Positions 44,792 to 56,962 of a DNA stretch of 64,000 nt are shown piece after piece; the first letter of the stretch is position 1; each line of letters opens with the position of its first letter. The DNA is from Burkholderia pyrrocinia. Its GTDB lineage: Bacteria; Pseudomonadota; Gammaproteobacteria; Burkholderiales; Burkholderiaceae. The stretch spans positions 992,001 through 1,056,000 of the forward strand of contig NZ_CP094459.1 of assembly GCF_022809715.1 (NCBI RefSeq), in the 5' to 3' direction. The notes under the pieces were generated by a model. It ran no database searches, had not been told where the DNA came from, and saw nothing but the letters and a program-made list of their open reading frames with translations. The translations under genes were made by a program, and so were the position numbers.

Positions 44792-44824
44792 AAAAAACCC
44801 CGCAGACTTGCGTCATGCGGGGTT
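44792..44824 (-). terminator. Intrinsic terminator of ssrA
   Basis: On the minus strand AACCCCGCA...TGCGGGGTT with an 11-nt loop is followed by TTTTTTG, 20 nt from the tmRNA 3' end. Confidence 0.85.
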
Positions 44825-44844
44825 CGTGCGGCGAGCGCGGAATT

Positions 44845-45214
44845 TGGTGGAGGCGGCGGGAATCGAACCCGCGTCCAGAAGCGCTCCACGACTAGTTCTA
44901 CATGTTTAGTTCAGTCATTTGATTTAACCGCAGCGACGCGGACGAACACGCTGCACTACGGCGATTCGCTAGGTTTTCGACCCTGGCGTCGCGACGCCGA
45001 CAGGGCTTAACTGACGTAAATGACCTCTGGCGGTATTGCTACCGGTCTTGCGACACTAGCCCGTCAGTGAACTAGGCAGAGGACGGCGGCCGTTAGGCTG
45101 CCAGTGCGAACGTATCGTCGTTTGCAGTTACGATTTTCCCATTGATTAACGAGGTGACGGGTCCTCGACATGCCCTAGCCGCTTCACAACCCCTGTCGAA
45201 ACCAGGTCGCCCCC
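44845..45214 (-). ncRNA. ssrA: tmRNA (one-piece)
   Basis: This is a ~370-nt RNA for trans-translation. The 5' GGGGGCGACCTGGTTTCGACAGG and the 3' tRNA-like end TTCGATTCCCGCCGCCTCCACCA pair in the acceptor stem. The tag frame (45093-45125) reads ANDDTFALAA then a stop, the beta-proteobacterial tag. The CCA is encoded. It overlaps no CDS but its promoter -10 overlaps the end of gph. Confidence 0.97.
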
Positions 45215-45230
45215 GCGGATCAGATCGATC

Positions 45231-45236
45231 ATTATA
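45231..45236 (-). promoter_or_regulatory. -10 box of ssrA
   Basis: A perfect TATAAT on the minus strand includes the gph stop codon; 16 nt upstream of the mature tmRNA end. No good -35 hexamer is visible. Confidence 0.65.
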
Positions 45237-45948
45237 GCCCAACATCGCGCAGCAGTTCGCGCAGTTCCTGCGTCGTGTCGACGAGATGCTGGGCCTGCCA
45301 GTCGGCCGGCGCGGCGCCGTCGCCGCAGTAACCGTACGCGGCCGCGACCGTCGCCATGCCGGCCGCGCTGCCGGCCTGAATGTCGCGCAGATCGTCGCCG
45401 ACATAGACGATGCGCGCCGGCGCGAGCGTCAGCTGGTCGGCCGCGTGCAGCAGCGGAGCAGGGTGCGGCTTCGAGTGCGGCGTTGTGTCGCCCCCGACGA
45501 CGCAGGCCGCGCGCGGTGCAAGACCGAGCAGGTCGACGAGCGGCGCCGTGAGCCGCATCGCCTTGTTCGTGACGATGCCCCAGCGCACGCTGCGCGCATC
45601 GAGTTCGTCGAGCACGTCGCCGATGCCGGGGAACAGCGTCGTTTGCACGCAGATATCCGTCGCGTAGTTGGCCAGGAACTCGTCGCGCATCGCTTCGTAG
45701 CCGGGCGTGTGCGGATCGATGCCGAACGCGCCGCCGAGCAGGCCGCGCGCGCCGGCCGAGGCCAGCGGCCGCAGCACGTCGAGCGGCGTTTCGGCCAGGC
45801 CGCGCGCGCGCTGCATCTTGTTGACGGCGGCGGCGAGATCGGGCGCCGTGTCGGCAAGCGTGCCGTCGAGGTCGAACAGCACGGCAGCGCAGTGCAGCAG
45901 GCGCGGTTCGTCGAGTGCGGCCCGCGCGGTCGAAAGGGGAGTCGTCAT
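45232..45948 (-). CDS. gph: Phosphoglycolate phosphatase
   Basis: It dephosphorylates 2-phosphoglycolate formed in DNA repair. The 238-residue HAD hydrolase has motif I FDLDGTLADTAPDLAAAVN, motif II VTNKAM, and motif IV YVGDDLRDIQAGSAAGM. It starts 13 nt after ubiG and is probably co-transcribed with it. Its TAA lies inside the ssrA -10 box. Confidence 0.93.
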   Translation of the reverse strand: MTTPLSTARAALDEPRLLHCAAVLFDLDGTLADTAPDLAAAVNKMQRARGLAETPLDVLRPLASAGARGLLGGAFGIDPHTPGYEAMRDEFLANYATDICVQTTLFPGIGDVLDELDARSVRWGIVTNKAMRLTAPLVDLLGLAPRAACVVGGDTTPHSKPHPAPLLHAADQLTLAPARIVYVGDDLRDIQAGSAAGMATVAAAYGYCGDGAAPADWQAQHLVDTTQELRELLRDVGL

Positions 45949-45961
45949 GCCGGTCGGAGGG

Positions 45962-46660
45962 TCACGCGCCGCGGCGGCACGCGACGAGGTAGTTGATGTC
46001 GGTGTCGTTCGACAGCGCGAAGCGCTTGCCGATCGGGTGATACGTGATGCCCTTGATCTCCACGATGTGCAGATCCGTCGCGCGCACGAAGCCGGCCAGT
46101 TCCGACGGGCGGATGAAGCGCGCGTAGTCGTGCGTGCCCTTCGGCAGCATTTGCGCGATGTACTCTGCGCCGATCACCGCGAACAGGTAGGACTTCAGAT
46201 TCCGGTTCAGCGTCGAGAAGAACACCCAGCCGCCCGGCTTCACGAGCGTCGCGCACGCGGCGACGATATCGCCGGGCGACGGCACGTGCTCGAGCATCTC
46301 CATGCACGTGACGACGTCGTAGGTGCCCGGCTCGCGCGCGGCGATCGCTTCGGCGGCGATCGCCTCGTAGTCGACCGCGATGCCGCTTTCGAGGCTGTGC
46401 AGGTCGGCGACGCCAAGCGCTTCGGTCGACAGGTCGATGCCTTTCACCTGGGCGCCAAGCCCGGCCATCGATTCGGACAGGATGCCGCCGCCGCAGCCGA
46501 TGTCGAGTGCGCGCTTGCCGGCCAGGTGCGCATGTGCGTCGATCCAGCCGAGCCGGACCGGGTTCAGGTCGTGCAGCGGCTTGAATTCGGCATTCGGATC
46601 CCACCACCGATGGGCGAGGTCGCTGAATTTCTGGAGTTCGTGCGGATCGGCGTTGGTCAT
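45962..46660 (-). CDS. ubiG: Ubiquinone biosynthesis O-methyltransferase
   Basis: UbiG carries out both O-methylations in ubiquinone synthesis with S-adenosylmethionine. The 232-residue protein shows the typical [26 protein letters not shown] start, the SAM motif [16 protein letters not shown], and the post-motifs [13 protein letters not shown] and [18 protein letters not shown]. Position between ompA and gph is conserved in Burkholderia. Confidence 0.97.
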   Translation of the reverse strand: MTNADPHELQKFSDLAHRWWDPNAEFKPLHDLNPVRLGWIDAHAHLAGKRALDIGCGGGILSESMAGLGAQVKGIDLSTEALGVADLHSLESGIAVDYEAIAAEAIAAREPGTYDVVTCMEMLEHVPSPGDIVAACATLVKPGGWVFFSTLNRNLKSYLFAVIGAEYIAQMLPKGTHDYARFIRPSELAGFVRATDLHIVEIKGITYHPIGKRFALSNDTDINYLVACRRGA

Positions 46661-46765
46661 GGCGGCAAACGGGCTACGGAAGGAGGGCGGTGCTGCGGTT
46701 CGTCAGCCCCGAGTATATAAGCGGGCGGACGACGAGGCCAGCGAGCGCCCGGACGGGCGTCAATG

Positions 46766-46791
46766 AAAAAGCCCCGCCGGAGCGGGGCTTT
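46766..46791 (-). terminator. Intrinsic terminator of the OmpA-family gene
   Basis: On the minus strand AAAGCCCCGCTCCGGCGGGGCTTTTTC forms a stem of about 10 bp with a T-run, 21 nt after the stop codon. Confidence 0.88.
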
Positions 46792-46812
46792 GAAGCAGTC
46801 GAAAACCGCGGC

Positions 46813-47481
46813 TTACTGCGCCGGAACGGTCGTCTTCTGGACTTCTTGCGTACCAACCACTTCGACTTCCACGCGGCGGTCCGGTGCGAGGCAGGCGATC
46901 AGCTGCTTGCGGTTCTTCTGGTTGCAGCCAGTCGTAACCGGGTTGCGCTTGCCCTTGCCTTCCGTGTAGATCTTGTTGGCCGGCACACCCTTGCTGACCA
47001 GGTACGACTTCACGGCCTGCGCACGGCGCAGCGACAGACGGTCGTTGTACTTGTCCGAACCGATGCGGTCCGTGTAGCCCGTTGCGACGACCACTTCCGT
47101 GTTCATGCCCTGGATCTTCGAAGCCAGTTCGTCCAGCTTCTGCTTGCCCAGCGGCTTGAGCGTTGCCTTGTCGAAGTCGAACAGGGCGTCAGCTTGATAC
47201 GTGATCTTCTGGCTCGTGATGGCCGGAGCGACCGGAGCGACCGGCGGCTGCGGTGCCTGGGCGACCAGTGCGCCATCGCACTTCGCGTTGGCGGTGGCCG
47301 GCGTCCAGAACGCATCGCGCCAGCAGAGCTCGTTCGTGCCGTTCATCCACACCCATTCGCCCGTGCCGTTCACCCAGTTGTCATTGACGGCTTGACGCGA
47401 CGCCGGCACCGACTGTGCCGAAGCGGATGCAGCCATAACTGCGGTAGCTGCAATGAACGCGAGCTTTGAAAGTTTATTCAT
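46813..47481 (-). CDS. ompA: OmpA family outer-membrane protein
   Basis: A 222-residue protein with a signal peptide (MNKLSKLAFIAATAVMAASASA). A short N-terminal part with GTGEWVWMNGTNELCWRDAFW is followed by a Pro/Ala linker and the OmpA peptidoglycan-binding domain (LFDFDKATLKPLGKQKLDEL, ATGYTDRIGSDKYNDRLSLRRAQAVKSYL, then DRRVEVEV). It lacks the eight-strand barrel of classical OmpA, so it is a periplasmic or lipid-independent cell-envelope anchor. The 5' region carries a TATACT -10. Confidence 0.93.
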   Translation of the reverse strand: MNKLSKLAFIAATAVMAASASAQSVPASRQAVNDNWVNGTGEWVWMNGTNELCWRDAFWTPATANAKCDGALVAQAPQPPVAPVAPAITSQKITYQADALFDFDKATLKPLGKQKLDELASKIQGMNTEVVVATGYTDRIGSDKYNDRLSLRRAQAVKSYLVSKGVPANKIYTEGKGKRNPVTTGCNQKNRKQLIACLAPDRRVEVEVVGTQEVQKTTVPAQ

Positions 47482-48029
47482 ATTTCTCCTCTCGAAATTG
47501 AGATTACCGCAGGTTTACTGCGAGCCTGTTGACGGTGACAAGTCATACATTGCTCGAAGTATAACATTGGTGCGGCACAAAAAACGCGGCACCGCTCTGT
47601 GTAGACTTCGAGCAGCGTCTAACTTTCAGTGCGTTGGCATTTTGCCATATCGTTCCCTTCCTACGAAAAAAAATCCTCCCCACCCTAAGATCCCCTCAAC
47701 TTTGTGGTGCATGCGCAACACCGGCCTGCCGCAACTTTTAGAGATTGTCAAGAGTGCGCCGGCGAAATTGCGCGGGTGCGGGCAACTGTTTACTCGTGCG
47801 CGTGAAACAAACCGGGTGGGATCGCCGGTAAACCGGGCGCGATCAACGGTGGCGTCGAGTCGCGTGCGGTTCCGGCCGGTCCGCCGCCGCCGCGATTTTC
47901 GCTATTTATATATAGAGGGGGAGGCGAATTTGCGGCTGATGGGCGCATGTTAGAATCTCGCGTTGCGTTGCGCATGCAGCGCCCACGCGAAAGGCGTTCG
48001 CCGTCTTCGCTCCGAAACGATACGGATAC
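47482..48029. other. Divergent promoter region of ompA and gyrA
   Basis: No gene is supported in these 548 bases. A TATACT (minus strand, 47558-47563) is a probable ompA -10. TAGAAT (plus, 47951-47956) is a probable gyrA -10 about 75 nt before the ATG. Part of the region (47640-47710) is more A/T-rich, with a run of A at 47664-47673. Confidence 0.6.
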
Positions 48030-50633
<2,604 letters not shown>

Positions 50634-50716
50634 AGAACGGATGAGACTCTGGCCGCCGCGGGCGTGAAGCGCCGCGGCCGGCGAGCAACCATTCATATTT
50701 CCAAAAGGGAGTGATG

Positions 50717-51316
50717 ATGCAAAAGCAATTCAAGCAACTGGTCCTGCTGGCTGCACTGGTGCCGACGTTCGCGATGGCGCAAGCGCTGTCGAATTCCGCA
50801 CCGGCGCCCGCCGCGGCAGCTGCGCCGATCGACGCCGACAAGAAGGCAGCGATCAAGGATCTGCTCGACGCGATCGACGCGCCGAAGCTCGTGTCGGCAA
50901 TCGGCAACAGCGCCGAAATGCAGGCCAAGCAGCTCGTGCCGGCGATCCTGTCGGACGCGCTGTCGGAAAACAAGACGCTGAACGACAAGCAGAAGCAGGC
51001 TGCCGTTCCGACGCTGCAGAAGAACGCGGTGCCGAAGCTGGTCGACGGCGCGGGCAAGGTGTTCGGCACGCAGCAGTTCCAGAACGACGCAATGTCGGCT
51101 CAGTACGACGCATACGCGAAGTACTACAGCACGTCGGAGATCAAGGATCTGACGACGTTCTACAAGAGCCCGACGGGCCGCAAGTTCATCCAGGTTCAGG
51201 ATCAGGTCGGTCGCGACGTGGTCAACGGTCTGATGCAGAAGTACATGCCGCAAGCGATCCAGGCAACGCGCACGCAGGCTGACAAGGAAGTCGCAGCAGT
51301 CAAGCCGGGCAAGTAA
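50717..51316 (+). CDS. DUF2059 family periplasmic protein
   Basis: A 199-residue protein with a signal peptide (MQKQFKQLVLLAALVPTFAMA). The mature part holds the DUF2059 pattern: ADKKAAIKDLLDAIDAPKL, then QYDAYAKYYSTSEIKDLTTFYKSPTGRKFIQ. Start codons GTG-ATG-ATG follow each other at 50711-50717; I take the last ATG, 6 nt from GGGAG. It lies between gyrA and serC, and two terminator-like hairpins follow it. Confidence 0.9.
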   Translation: MQKQFKQLVLLAALVPTFAMAQALSNSAPAPAAAAAPIDADKKAAIKDLLDAIDAPKLVSAIGNSAEMQAKQLVPAILSDALSENKTLNDKQKQAAVPTLQKNAVPKLVDGAGKVFGTQQFQNDAMSAQYDAYAKYYSTSEIKDLTTFYKSPTGRKFIQVQDQVGRDVVNGLMQKYMPQAIQATRTQADKEVAAVKPGK

Positions 51317-51334
51317 GCCGTCCGGGCACGCCCC

Positions 51335-51356
51335 CCCGGCCGTTCGGCCGGGTTTG
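51335..51356 (+). terminator. Terminator after DUF2059
   Basis: A 7-bp CCCGGCC-GTTC-GGCCGGG stem is followed by TTTGG, 18 nt past the stop. Confidence 0.7.
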
Positions 51357-51380
51357 GCGGGAGCCTGACGACAGTGCGAT

Positions 51381-51420
51381 AATGGCCGTTTGCGCGCGAG
51401 CGCAAGCGGCCATTCTTTTT
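51381..51420 (+). terminator. Second terminator-like hairpin, upstream of serC
   Basis: AATGGCCGTTTGCGC/GCGCAAGCGGCCATT (one mismatch, GCGA loop) is followed by CTTTTT. A GATAAT at 51379-51384 overlaps its left arm, with a weak TTGGCG 19 nt before it. Confidence 0.75.
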
Positions 51421-51490
51421 CTGGCGCGGCTCATTTGCAACTGACATGCGGCGGCAAGCCGCCGGTCGCGTCCCTCCCGAGGTTTTCACG

Positions 51491-52573
51491 ATGCGCGTCT
51501 TTAATTTCTCCGCCGGTCCTGCGGCGATGCCCGAGGAAGTGCTGCGGCAGGCCGCCGACGAAATGCTCGACTGGCACGGCAGCGGCATGAGCGTGATGGA
51601 GATGAGCCATCGCGGCAAGGAATTCATGTCGATTCACGAGGCCGCGCTGACCGACCTGCGCGACCTGCTCGGCGTGCCGGCAAGCCACCGGATCCTGTTC
51701 CTGCAGGGCGGCGGCATCGCGGAAAACGCGATCGTGCCGATGAACCTGCTCGGGTCGCGCAACACCGCCGACTTCGTCGTGACGGGCTCGTGGTCGCAGA
51801 AATCGTTCGGCGAGGCGAAGAAGTTCTGCACGCCGCATCTCGCCGCAACCGGCAAGACGGAAGACGGCTTCACGCGCGCGCCGGCGCGCGCCGAATGGCA
51901 ACTGTCGGACGATCCGGCCTACGTGCATCTGTGCACCAACGAGACGATCGACGGCGTCGAGACGTTCGAGATTCCCGATCTCGGCGACGTGCCGCTGGTC
52001 GCGGATGTCTCGTCGCACATCCTGTCGCGCCCGATGGACGTCGCGAAATACGGCGTGCTGTTCGGCGGTGCGCAGAAGAATATCGGGATGGCCGGCGTGA
52101 CGGTCGTGATCGTGCGCGAGGATCTGCTCGATCGCGCGCTGTCGATCTGCCCGTCCGCGTTCGAATGGAAGACTGTCGCCGAGAACAACTCGCTGTACAA
52201 CACGCCGCCCACCTATGCGATCTACATCGCGGGTCTCGTGTTCCAGTGGCTGAAGCGGCAGGGTGGCCTCGAAGCGATCGAGGCCCGCAATATCGAAAAA
52301 TCGAAGCTGCTCTACGACACGATCGATGCGAGCGGCTTCTATCTGAACAAGGTCGAGCCGGCAGCGCGTTCGCGGATGAACGTGCCGTTTTTCCTGGCCG
52401 ACGAAACGCGCAACGAAGACTTCCTTGCCGGCGCAAAGGCGCGCGGGCTGCTGCAGCTGAAGGGCCACAAGTCCGTCGGCGGCATGCGGGCGTCGATCTA
52501 CAACGCGGTGCCGCTCGAGGGCGTGAAGGCGCTCGTCGAGTACATGAAGGACTTCGAGCAGCGCGGCGCCTGA
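51491..52573 (+). CDS. serC: Phosphoserine aminotransferase
   Basis: It transaminates 3-phosphohydroxypyruvate to phosphoserine, and an analogous step in pyridoxal phosphate synthesis. The 360-residue PLP enzyme begins [18 protein letters not shown]; the PLP Lys is in [20 protein letters not shown], and the C-terminal [15 protein letters not shown] is the family signature. The start is the ATG behind CGAGG. It is the first biosynthetic gene of the aromatic/serine cluster. Confidence 0.97.
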   Translation: MRVFNFSAGPAAMPEEVLRQAADEMLDWHGSGMSVMEMSHRGKEFMSIHEAALTDLRDLLGVPASHRILFLQGGGIAENAIVPMNLLGSRNTADFVVTGSWSQKSFGEAKKFCTPHLAATGKTEDGFTRAPARAEWQLSDDPAYVHLCTNETIDGVETFEIPDLGDVPLVADVSSHILSRPMDVAKYGVLFGGAQKNIGMAGVTVVIVREDLLDRALSICPSAFEWKTVAENNSLYNTPPTYAIYIAGLVFQWLKRQGGLEAIEARNIEKSKLLYDTIDASGFYLNKVEPAARSRMNVPFFLADETRNEDFLAGAKARGLLQLKGHKSVGGMRASIYNAVPLEGVKALVEYMKDFEQRGA

Positions 52574-52606
52574 CGGCGGCGCTGCTCAAACAGCACGGCA
52601 AAACGC

Positions 52607-53689
52607 ATGGACGACGAACTGAATTCCCGCCTGAAACCGCTGCGTGATCGCATCGACGCGATCGACGCGCAGCTGATTGCGCTCCTGAACCAGCGCGCCG
52701 CGGTGGCGCTGGAGGTGGGCGAGGTCAAGAAGCATTTCAACGCGCCGGTGTTCCGGCCGGAGCGCGAGCTGCAGGTGATCGCGCGGCTGCAGGACATGAG
52801 CGCGGGGCCGCTCGAGAGCGAGCACATCAGCGCAATCTGGCGCGAGATCATGGCGGCGAGCCGCGCGCTCGAGCAGACGATCCACGTCGCGTTCCTCGGG
52901 CCGGTCGGCACGTATAGCGAACAGGCGATGTTCGAGTATTTCGGCCAGTCGATCGAAGGGCTGCCGTGCCCGTCGATCGACGAGGTGTTCCGTTCGGTCG
53001 AGGCTGGTGCGTCCGCGTTCGGCGTCGCGCCGGTCGAGAATTCGACCGAAGGGGCCGTGTCGCGCACGCTCGACCTGCTGCTGCAGACGCAACTGCTGAT
53101 CAGCGGCGAGCTCGCGCTGCCCATCCACCACAACCTGCTCACGCAGAGCGGCACGCTCGACGGCGTGAAGCGCGTCTGCGCGCATGCGCAGGCGCTCGCG
53201 CAATGCCAGCAGTGGCTCGCCGCGAATGCGCCGCAGCTCGAGCGGCAGGCCGTGGCGAGCAACGCGGAGGCCGCGCGCCTCGCGGCAGCCGATCCGACCG
53301 TCGCGGCGATCGCGGGCGACCGCGCGGCCGCGCATTACGGCTTGCAGATCGCGTTCTCGCAGATCCAGGACGACCCGCACAACCGTACGCGCTTCGTGAT
53401 CGTCGGCAAGCAGCCGGCCGGGCAAAGCGGTCATGACCAGACGTCGCTGATCGTGTCGGTGAAGAACGAGCCGGGCGCCGTGTTCAAGCTGCTCGAACCG
53501 CTCGCGCGGCACGGTGTGTCGATGACGCGCTTCGAGTCGCGTCCGGCACGCGTCGGCACGTGGGAGTACTACTTCTACATCGACATCGAAGGGCACCGCG
53601 ACGATGCGTCGGTCGCGGCCGCGCTTGCGGAACTTGGCCAGAAGGCTGCGTTCCTGAAGATACTCGGTTCGTATCCGCGCGCACGCTGA
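52607..53689 (+). CDS. pheA: Bifunctional chorismate mutase/prephenate dehydratase
   Basis: It makes phenylpyruvate from chorismate. Residues ~1-90 are the AroQ chorismate mutase (LRDRIDAIDAQLIALLNQRAAVALEVGEVK). Residues ~95-275 are the dehydratase (VAFLGPVGTYSEQAMFEYFGQ, APVENSTEGAVSRTLD, with the TRF motif in NRTRFVIVG). Residues ~285-355 are the ACT domain with the phenylalanine-binding ESRPARVGTWEYYFYID. Feedback inhibition by phenylalanine is expected. serC ends 33 nt upstream. Confidence 0.97.
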   Translation: MDDELNSRLKPLRDRIDAIDAQLIALLNQRAAVALEVGEVKKHFNAPVFRPERELQVIARLQDMSAGPLESEHISAIWREIMAASRALEQTIHVAFLGPVGTYSEQAMFEYFGQSIEGLPCPSIDEVFRSVEAGASAFGVAPVENSTEGAVSRTLDLLLQTQLLISGELALPIHHNLLTQSGTLDGVKRVCAHAQALAQCQQWLAANAPQLERQAVASNAEAARLAAADPTVAAIAGDRAAAHYGLQIAFSQIQDDPHNRTRFVIVGKQPAGQSGHDQTSLIVSVKNEPGAVFKLLEPLARHGVSMTRFESRPARVGTWEYYFYIDIEGHRDDASVAAALAELGQKAAFLKILGSYPRAR

Positions 53690-53704
53690 CGCGCGGCGGT
53701 CCGG

Positions 53705-53722
53705 CGCCTGCTCGCGCAGGCG
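53705..53722 (+). other. Short hairpin after pheA
   Basis: CGCCTGC-TCGC-GCAGGCG (7-bp stem) lies 15 nt past the pheA stop in the 186-nt pheA-tyrA spacer. No T-run follows, so it is an mRNA stability or processing element rather than a terminator. Confidence 0.5.
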
Positions 53723-53875
53723 CGGCGGCCAGGCGGGCAGGGCAGGCCGATCGGCGCTGCCGAAGGCGGGTTCGGGCGGCATCCGGTGCAGGTCGCGCCG
53801 GGTGCGGGCCCGTTGCCCGGAATCTGGAATTCCGTGTGCGGGGCGTCGTTCCGCACGCGTAACTTGGCTCTTGTC

Positions 53876-54802
53876 GTGTCAGGCTTTGCATTCAACAAAC
53901 TGGTCATTTTCGGTGTCGGCCTGATCGGCGGATCGCTGGCCCGCGCGCTGCGCGAGCGCGCGCCGGGCGGCGCGGGCGAGATCGTCGGCGTGGGCCGTTC
54001 GCGCGCATCGGTCGAGCGTGCGCTGTCGCTCGGCGTGATCGACCGCGCGGCGGCGCTCGACGACGACGCGCAGTTGCGCGACGCACTGGCGGGCGCCGAT
54101 CTCGTGCTGCTGGCCGCACCCGTCGCGCAGACGGGCCCGTTGCTCGCGCGCATCGCGCCGTGGCTCGCCGATGCGACGATCGTCACCGATGCGGGCAGCA
54201 CCAAATCCGACGTCGTCGCCGCCGCGCGCGAAGCGCTCGGCGCGCGGATCGCGCAGTTCGTGCCGGGGCATCCGATTGCCGGCCGCGAGTCGAGCGGCGT
54301 CGAGGCCGCGTTGCCGGACCTGTACGTCGGCCGCAACGTCGTGCTGTGCCCGCTGCCGGAGAACGCGCCCGAATCGGTCGCGCGGATCGACGCGATGTGG
54401 CGCGCGACCGGCGCCGACGTGCGCACGATGAGCACCGGGCAGCACGACCGCGTGTTTGCGTCGATCAGCCATCTGCCGCACGTGCTGTCGTTTGCGCTCG
54501 TCGAACAGATCCTCGGCGAGACGGACGCGGAACTCAAATTCTCGTACGCGGCGGGCGGCTTCCGCGATTTCACGCGCATCGCGGCGTCGAGCCCGGAGAT
54601 GTGGCGCGACGTGTGCGTCGCGAACCGCGCGGCGCTGCTCGACGAACTCGACGGCTACACGCGCGTGCTCGCGCGGCTGCGCGAGGCAATCGACGCCGGC
54701 GACGGCGCGGCGCTCGAAGCCGTGTTCACGCGCTCGCGCGCCGCACGCAAGGCATGGCAGGAGCGTGGCGGCACGCCCGCTGCCGAACCGGTCAAGAAAT
54801 AA
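53876..54802 (+). CDS. tyrA: Prephenate/arogenate dehydrogenase
   Basis: It oxidatively decarboxylates prephenate (or arogenate) toward tyrosine. The 308-residue TyrA has the dinucleotide motif [16 protein letters not shown], the catalytic His region [19 protein letters not shown], and [17 protein letters not shown]. There is no ACT or chorismate mutase domain. I take the GTG at 53876 as start since the Rossmann motif follows at family distance; an upstream ATG gives an unusual tail. aroA starts 13 nt later. Confidence 0.95.
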   Translation: MSGFAFNKLVIFGVGLIGGSLARALRERAPGGAGEIVGVGRSRASVERALSLGVIDRAAALDDDAQLRDALAGADLVLLAAPVAQTGPLLARIAPWLADATIVTDAGSTKSDVVAAAREALGARIAQFVPGHPIAGRESSGVEAALPDLYVGRNVVLCPLPENAPESVARIDAMWRATGADVRTMSTGQHDRVFASISHLPHVLSFALVEQILGETDAELKFSYAAGGFRDFTRIAASSPEMWRDVCVANRAALLDELDGYTRVLARLREAIDAGDGAALEAVFTRSRAARKAWQERGGTPAAEPVKK

Positions 54803-54815
54803 CAGGACGATTCCC

Positions 54816-56120
54816 ATGGACTATCTCGATCTCGGCCCGTACTCCAGCGCATCGGGCACCGTGCGCCTGCCCGGCTCGAAGAGCATCTCGAACCGCGTGC
54901 TGCTGCTCGCGGCGCTTGCCGAAGGCGAAACGACGATCACCAACCTGCTCGACTCCGACGATACGCGCGTGATGCTCGATGCACTCGGCAAGCTCGGCGT
55001 GAAGCTCACGCGCGACGGCGACACCTGCGTCGTCACGGGCACGCGCGGCGCGTTCACCGCGAAGACGGCCGACCTGTTCCTCGGCAACGCGGGCACGGCC
55101 GTGCGGCCGCTGACCGCGGCGCTCGCGGTGAACGGCGGCGACTATCGCGTGCACGGCGTGCCGCGCATGCACGAGCGGCCGATCGGCGATCTCGTCGACG
55201 GCCTGCGGCAGATCGGCGCGCGGATCGATTACGAACTGAACGAAGGCTACCCGCCGCTGCGGATCAGGCCCGCGACGATCTCGGTCGATGCGCCGATCCG
55301 CGTGCGCGGCGACGTGTCGAGCCAGTTCCTCACGGCGCTGCTGATGACGCTGCCGCTCGTGAAGGCGAAGGACGGCAAGATCGTCGTCGAGGTCGACGGC
55401 GAACTGATCTCGAAGCCGTACATCGACATCACGATCCGGCTGATGGAGCGTTTCGGCGTGGTCGTCGAGCGTGACGGCTGGCAGCGCTTCGTCGTGCCGG
55501 CCGGCGTCCGCTACCGCTCGCCGGGGCGGATCATGGTCGAGGGCGATGCGTCGTCCGCATCGTACTTCCTCGCGGCCGGCGCGCTTGGCGGCGGCCCGCT
55601 GCGCGTCGAGGGCGTGGGGCGGGCGAGCATCCAGGGCGACGTCGGCTTCGCGAACGCGCTGATGCAGATGGGCGCGAACGTGACGATGGGCGACGACTGG
55701 ATCGATGTGCGAGGCATCGGTCACGACCACGGCAAGCTCGAGCCGATCGACATGGATTTCAACCTGATCCCCGATGCGGCGATGACCATCGCGGTTGCGG
55801 CGCTGTTCGCGAGCGGCACGAGCACGCTGCGCAACATCGCGAGCTGGCGCGTGAAGGAGACCGACCGCATCGCCGCGATGGCGACCGAACTGCGCAAGGT
55901 CGGCGCGATCGTCGAGGAAGGTCCCGACTATCTCGTTGTCACGCCGCCGGAAAAGCTCACGCCGAACGCGGCGATCGACACGTACGACGATCACCGGATG
56001 GCGATGTGCTTCTCGCTCGTCAGCCTGGGCGGCGTGCCCGTGCGGATCAACGATCCGAAGTGCGTCGGCAAGACGTTCCCCGACTATTTCGACCGCTTCG
56101 CTGCGCTCGCCAAAGCCTGA
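54816..56120 (+). CDS. aroA: 3-phosphoshikimate 1-carboxyvinyltransferase (EPSP synthase)
   Basis: This enzyme joins shikimate-3-phosphate and PEP to EPSP. The 434-residue protein is a class I form: [39 protein letters not shown] (the glyphosate-contacting region), [16 protein letters not shown], and the C-terminal [17 protein letters not shown] with [11 protein letters not shown]. It is coupled to tyrA and cmk by spacers of 13 nt each. Confidence 0.97.
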   Translation: MDYLDLGPYSSASGTVRLPGSKSISNRVLLLAALAEGETTITNLLDSDDTRVMLDALGKLGVKLTRDGDTCVVTGTRGAFTAKTADLFLGNAGTAVRPLTAALAVNGGDYRVHGVPRMHERPIGDLVDGLRQIGARIDYELNEGYPPLRIRPATISVDAPIRVRGDVSSQFLTALLMTLPLVKAKDGKIVVEVDGELISKPYIDITIRLMERFGVVVERDGWQRFVVPAGVRYRSPGRIMVEGDASSASYFLAAGALGGGPLRVEGVGRASIQGDVGFANALMQMGANVTMGDDWIDVRGIGHDHGKLEPIDMDFNLIPDAAMTIAVAALFASGTSTLRNIASWRVKETDRIAAMATELRKVGAIVEEGPDYLVVTPPEKLTPNAAIDTYDDHRMAMCFSLVSLGGVPVRINDPKCVGKTFPDYFDRFAALAKA

Positions 56121-56133
56121 CCCGACTGTTCCG

Positions 56134-56820
56134 ATGAAATCGACCCGACCCTTTCACCCGACTCCCGTCATCACGATCGACGGCCCGACCGCTTCCGGCA
56201 AGGGCACCGTCGCGGCGCTCGTCGCCGCGCACCTTGGCTTCCACCTGCTCGACAGCGGTGCGCTGTACCGTCTCGCGGCGCTCGCAAGCGTACGCTACGG
56301 CATTGAGGCGGAGGACATCGACGCGCTGGTGAAACTGATCGACGATCTCCACATCACGTTCCGCGAAGGCTGCGCGCAGCTCGACGGCGTCGACGTGTCG
56401 AACGACATCCGCGCCGAAGCGGTCGGCAACCGCGCGTCGGCCATTGCCGTGCACGGGCCCGTGCGCACCGCGCTGGTCGCGCGCCAGCGCGCGTTCCGCA
56501 AGACGCCGGGCCTGGTTGCCGACGGCCGCGACATGGGTACGGTGATCTTCCCGGACGCCGTGCTGAAGGTGTTCCTGACGGCCAGCGCCGAGGCGCGCGC
56601 GGCCAGACGGCATAAGCAATTGATGCAAAAAGGTTTTTCTGCTAATATAGATGACTTGCTCCGGGATCTTCGTGAACGTGACGCGCGCGACAGCAATCGC
56701 GCGGCCGCACCGCTGAAGCCCGCGGCAGATGCCGAGCTGCTGGATACGTCGGCACTTTCGGTCGATGAAGCAGTCGACCAGGTGCTGCAGTGGTACCGGG
56801 CGCTCGGCCAGCCCGCCTGA
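56134..56820 (+). CDS. cmk: Cytidylate kinase
   Basis: It phosphorylates CMP/dCMP. The 228-residue kinase has the P-loop [27 protein letters not shown], the [15 protein letters not shown] motif with a key Asp/Arg, and the LID region [11 protein letters not shown] with the [25 protein letters not shown]-terminus. A dip in GC with TTTTTCTGCTAATATAGATG near 56635-56652 is part of the coding sequence. The order aroA-cmk-rpsA is widely conserved. Confidence 0.96.
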   Translation: MKSTRPFHPTPVITIDGPTASGKGTVAALVAAHLGFHLLDSGALYRLAALASVRYGIEAEDIDALVKLIDDLHITFREGCAQLDGVDVSNDIRAEAVGNRASAIAVHGPVRTALVARQRAFRKTPGLVADGRDMGTVIFPDAVLKVFLTASAEARAARRHKQLMQKGFSANIDDLLRDLRERDARDSNRAAAPLKPAADAELLDTSALSVDEAVDQVLQWYRALGQPA

Positions 56821-56840
56821 GAAGGCGGGCAGCGGTAGGT

Positions 56841-56863
56841 GCTCCGCGTCGCAAGCGCGGAGC
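56841..56863 (+). terminator. Hairpin between cmk and rpsA
   Basis: GCTCCGCG/CGCGGAGC with a 7-nt loop is followed by GTGTTTCG. A second short hairpin (GCCCGCC/GGCGGGC, around the cmk stop) lies just before. They may partially terminate the upstream transcript so that rpsA depends on its own promoter. Confidence 0.55.
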
Positions 56864-56962
56864 GTGTTTCGAACCCTTAACCCCGTGTGGTCTTCGATCT
56901 GGCCCTTTCAGCCTGCCATTCCGGCCGGCGTGGCACAGCGAGCCATGCACAATCAGATTTTT

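Noticed and set aside
47453..47953. A 166-codon plus-strand frame between ompA and gyrA
   Set aside because: It covers the promoter region and AT-rich DNA, overlaps the ompA start, and has no coding bias.
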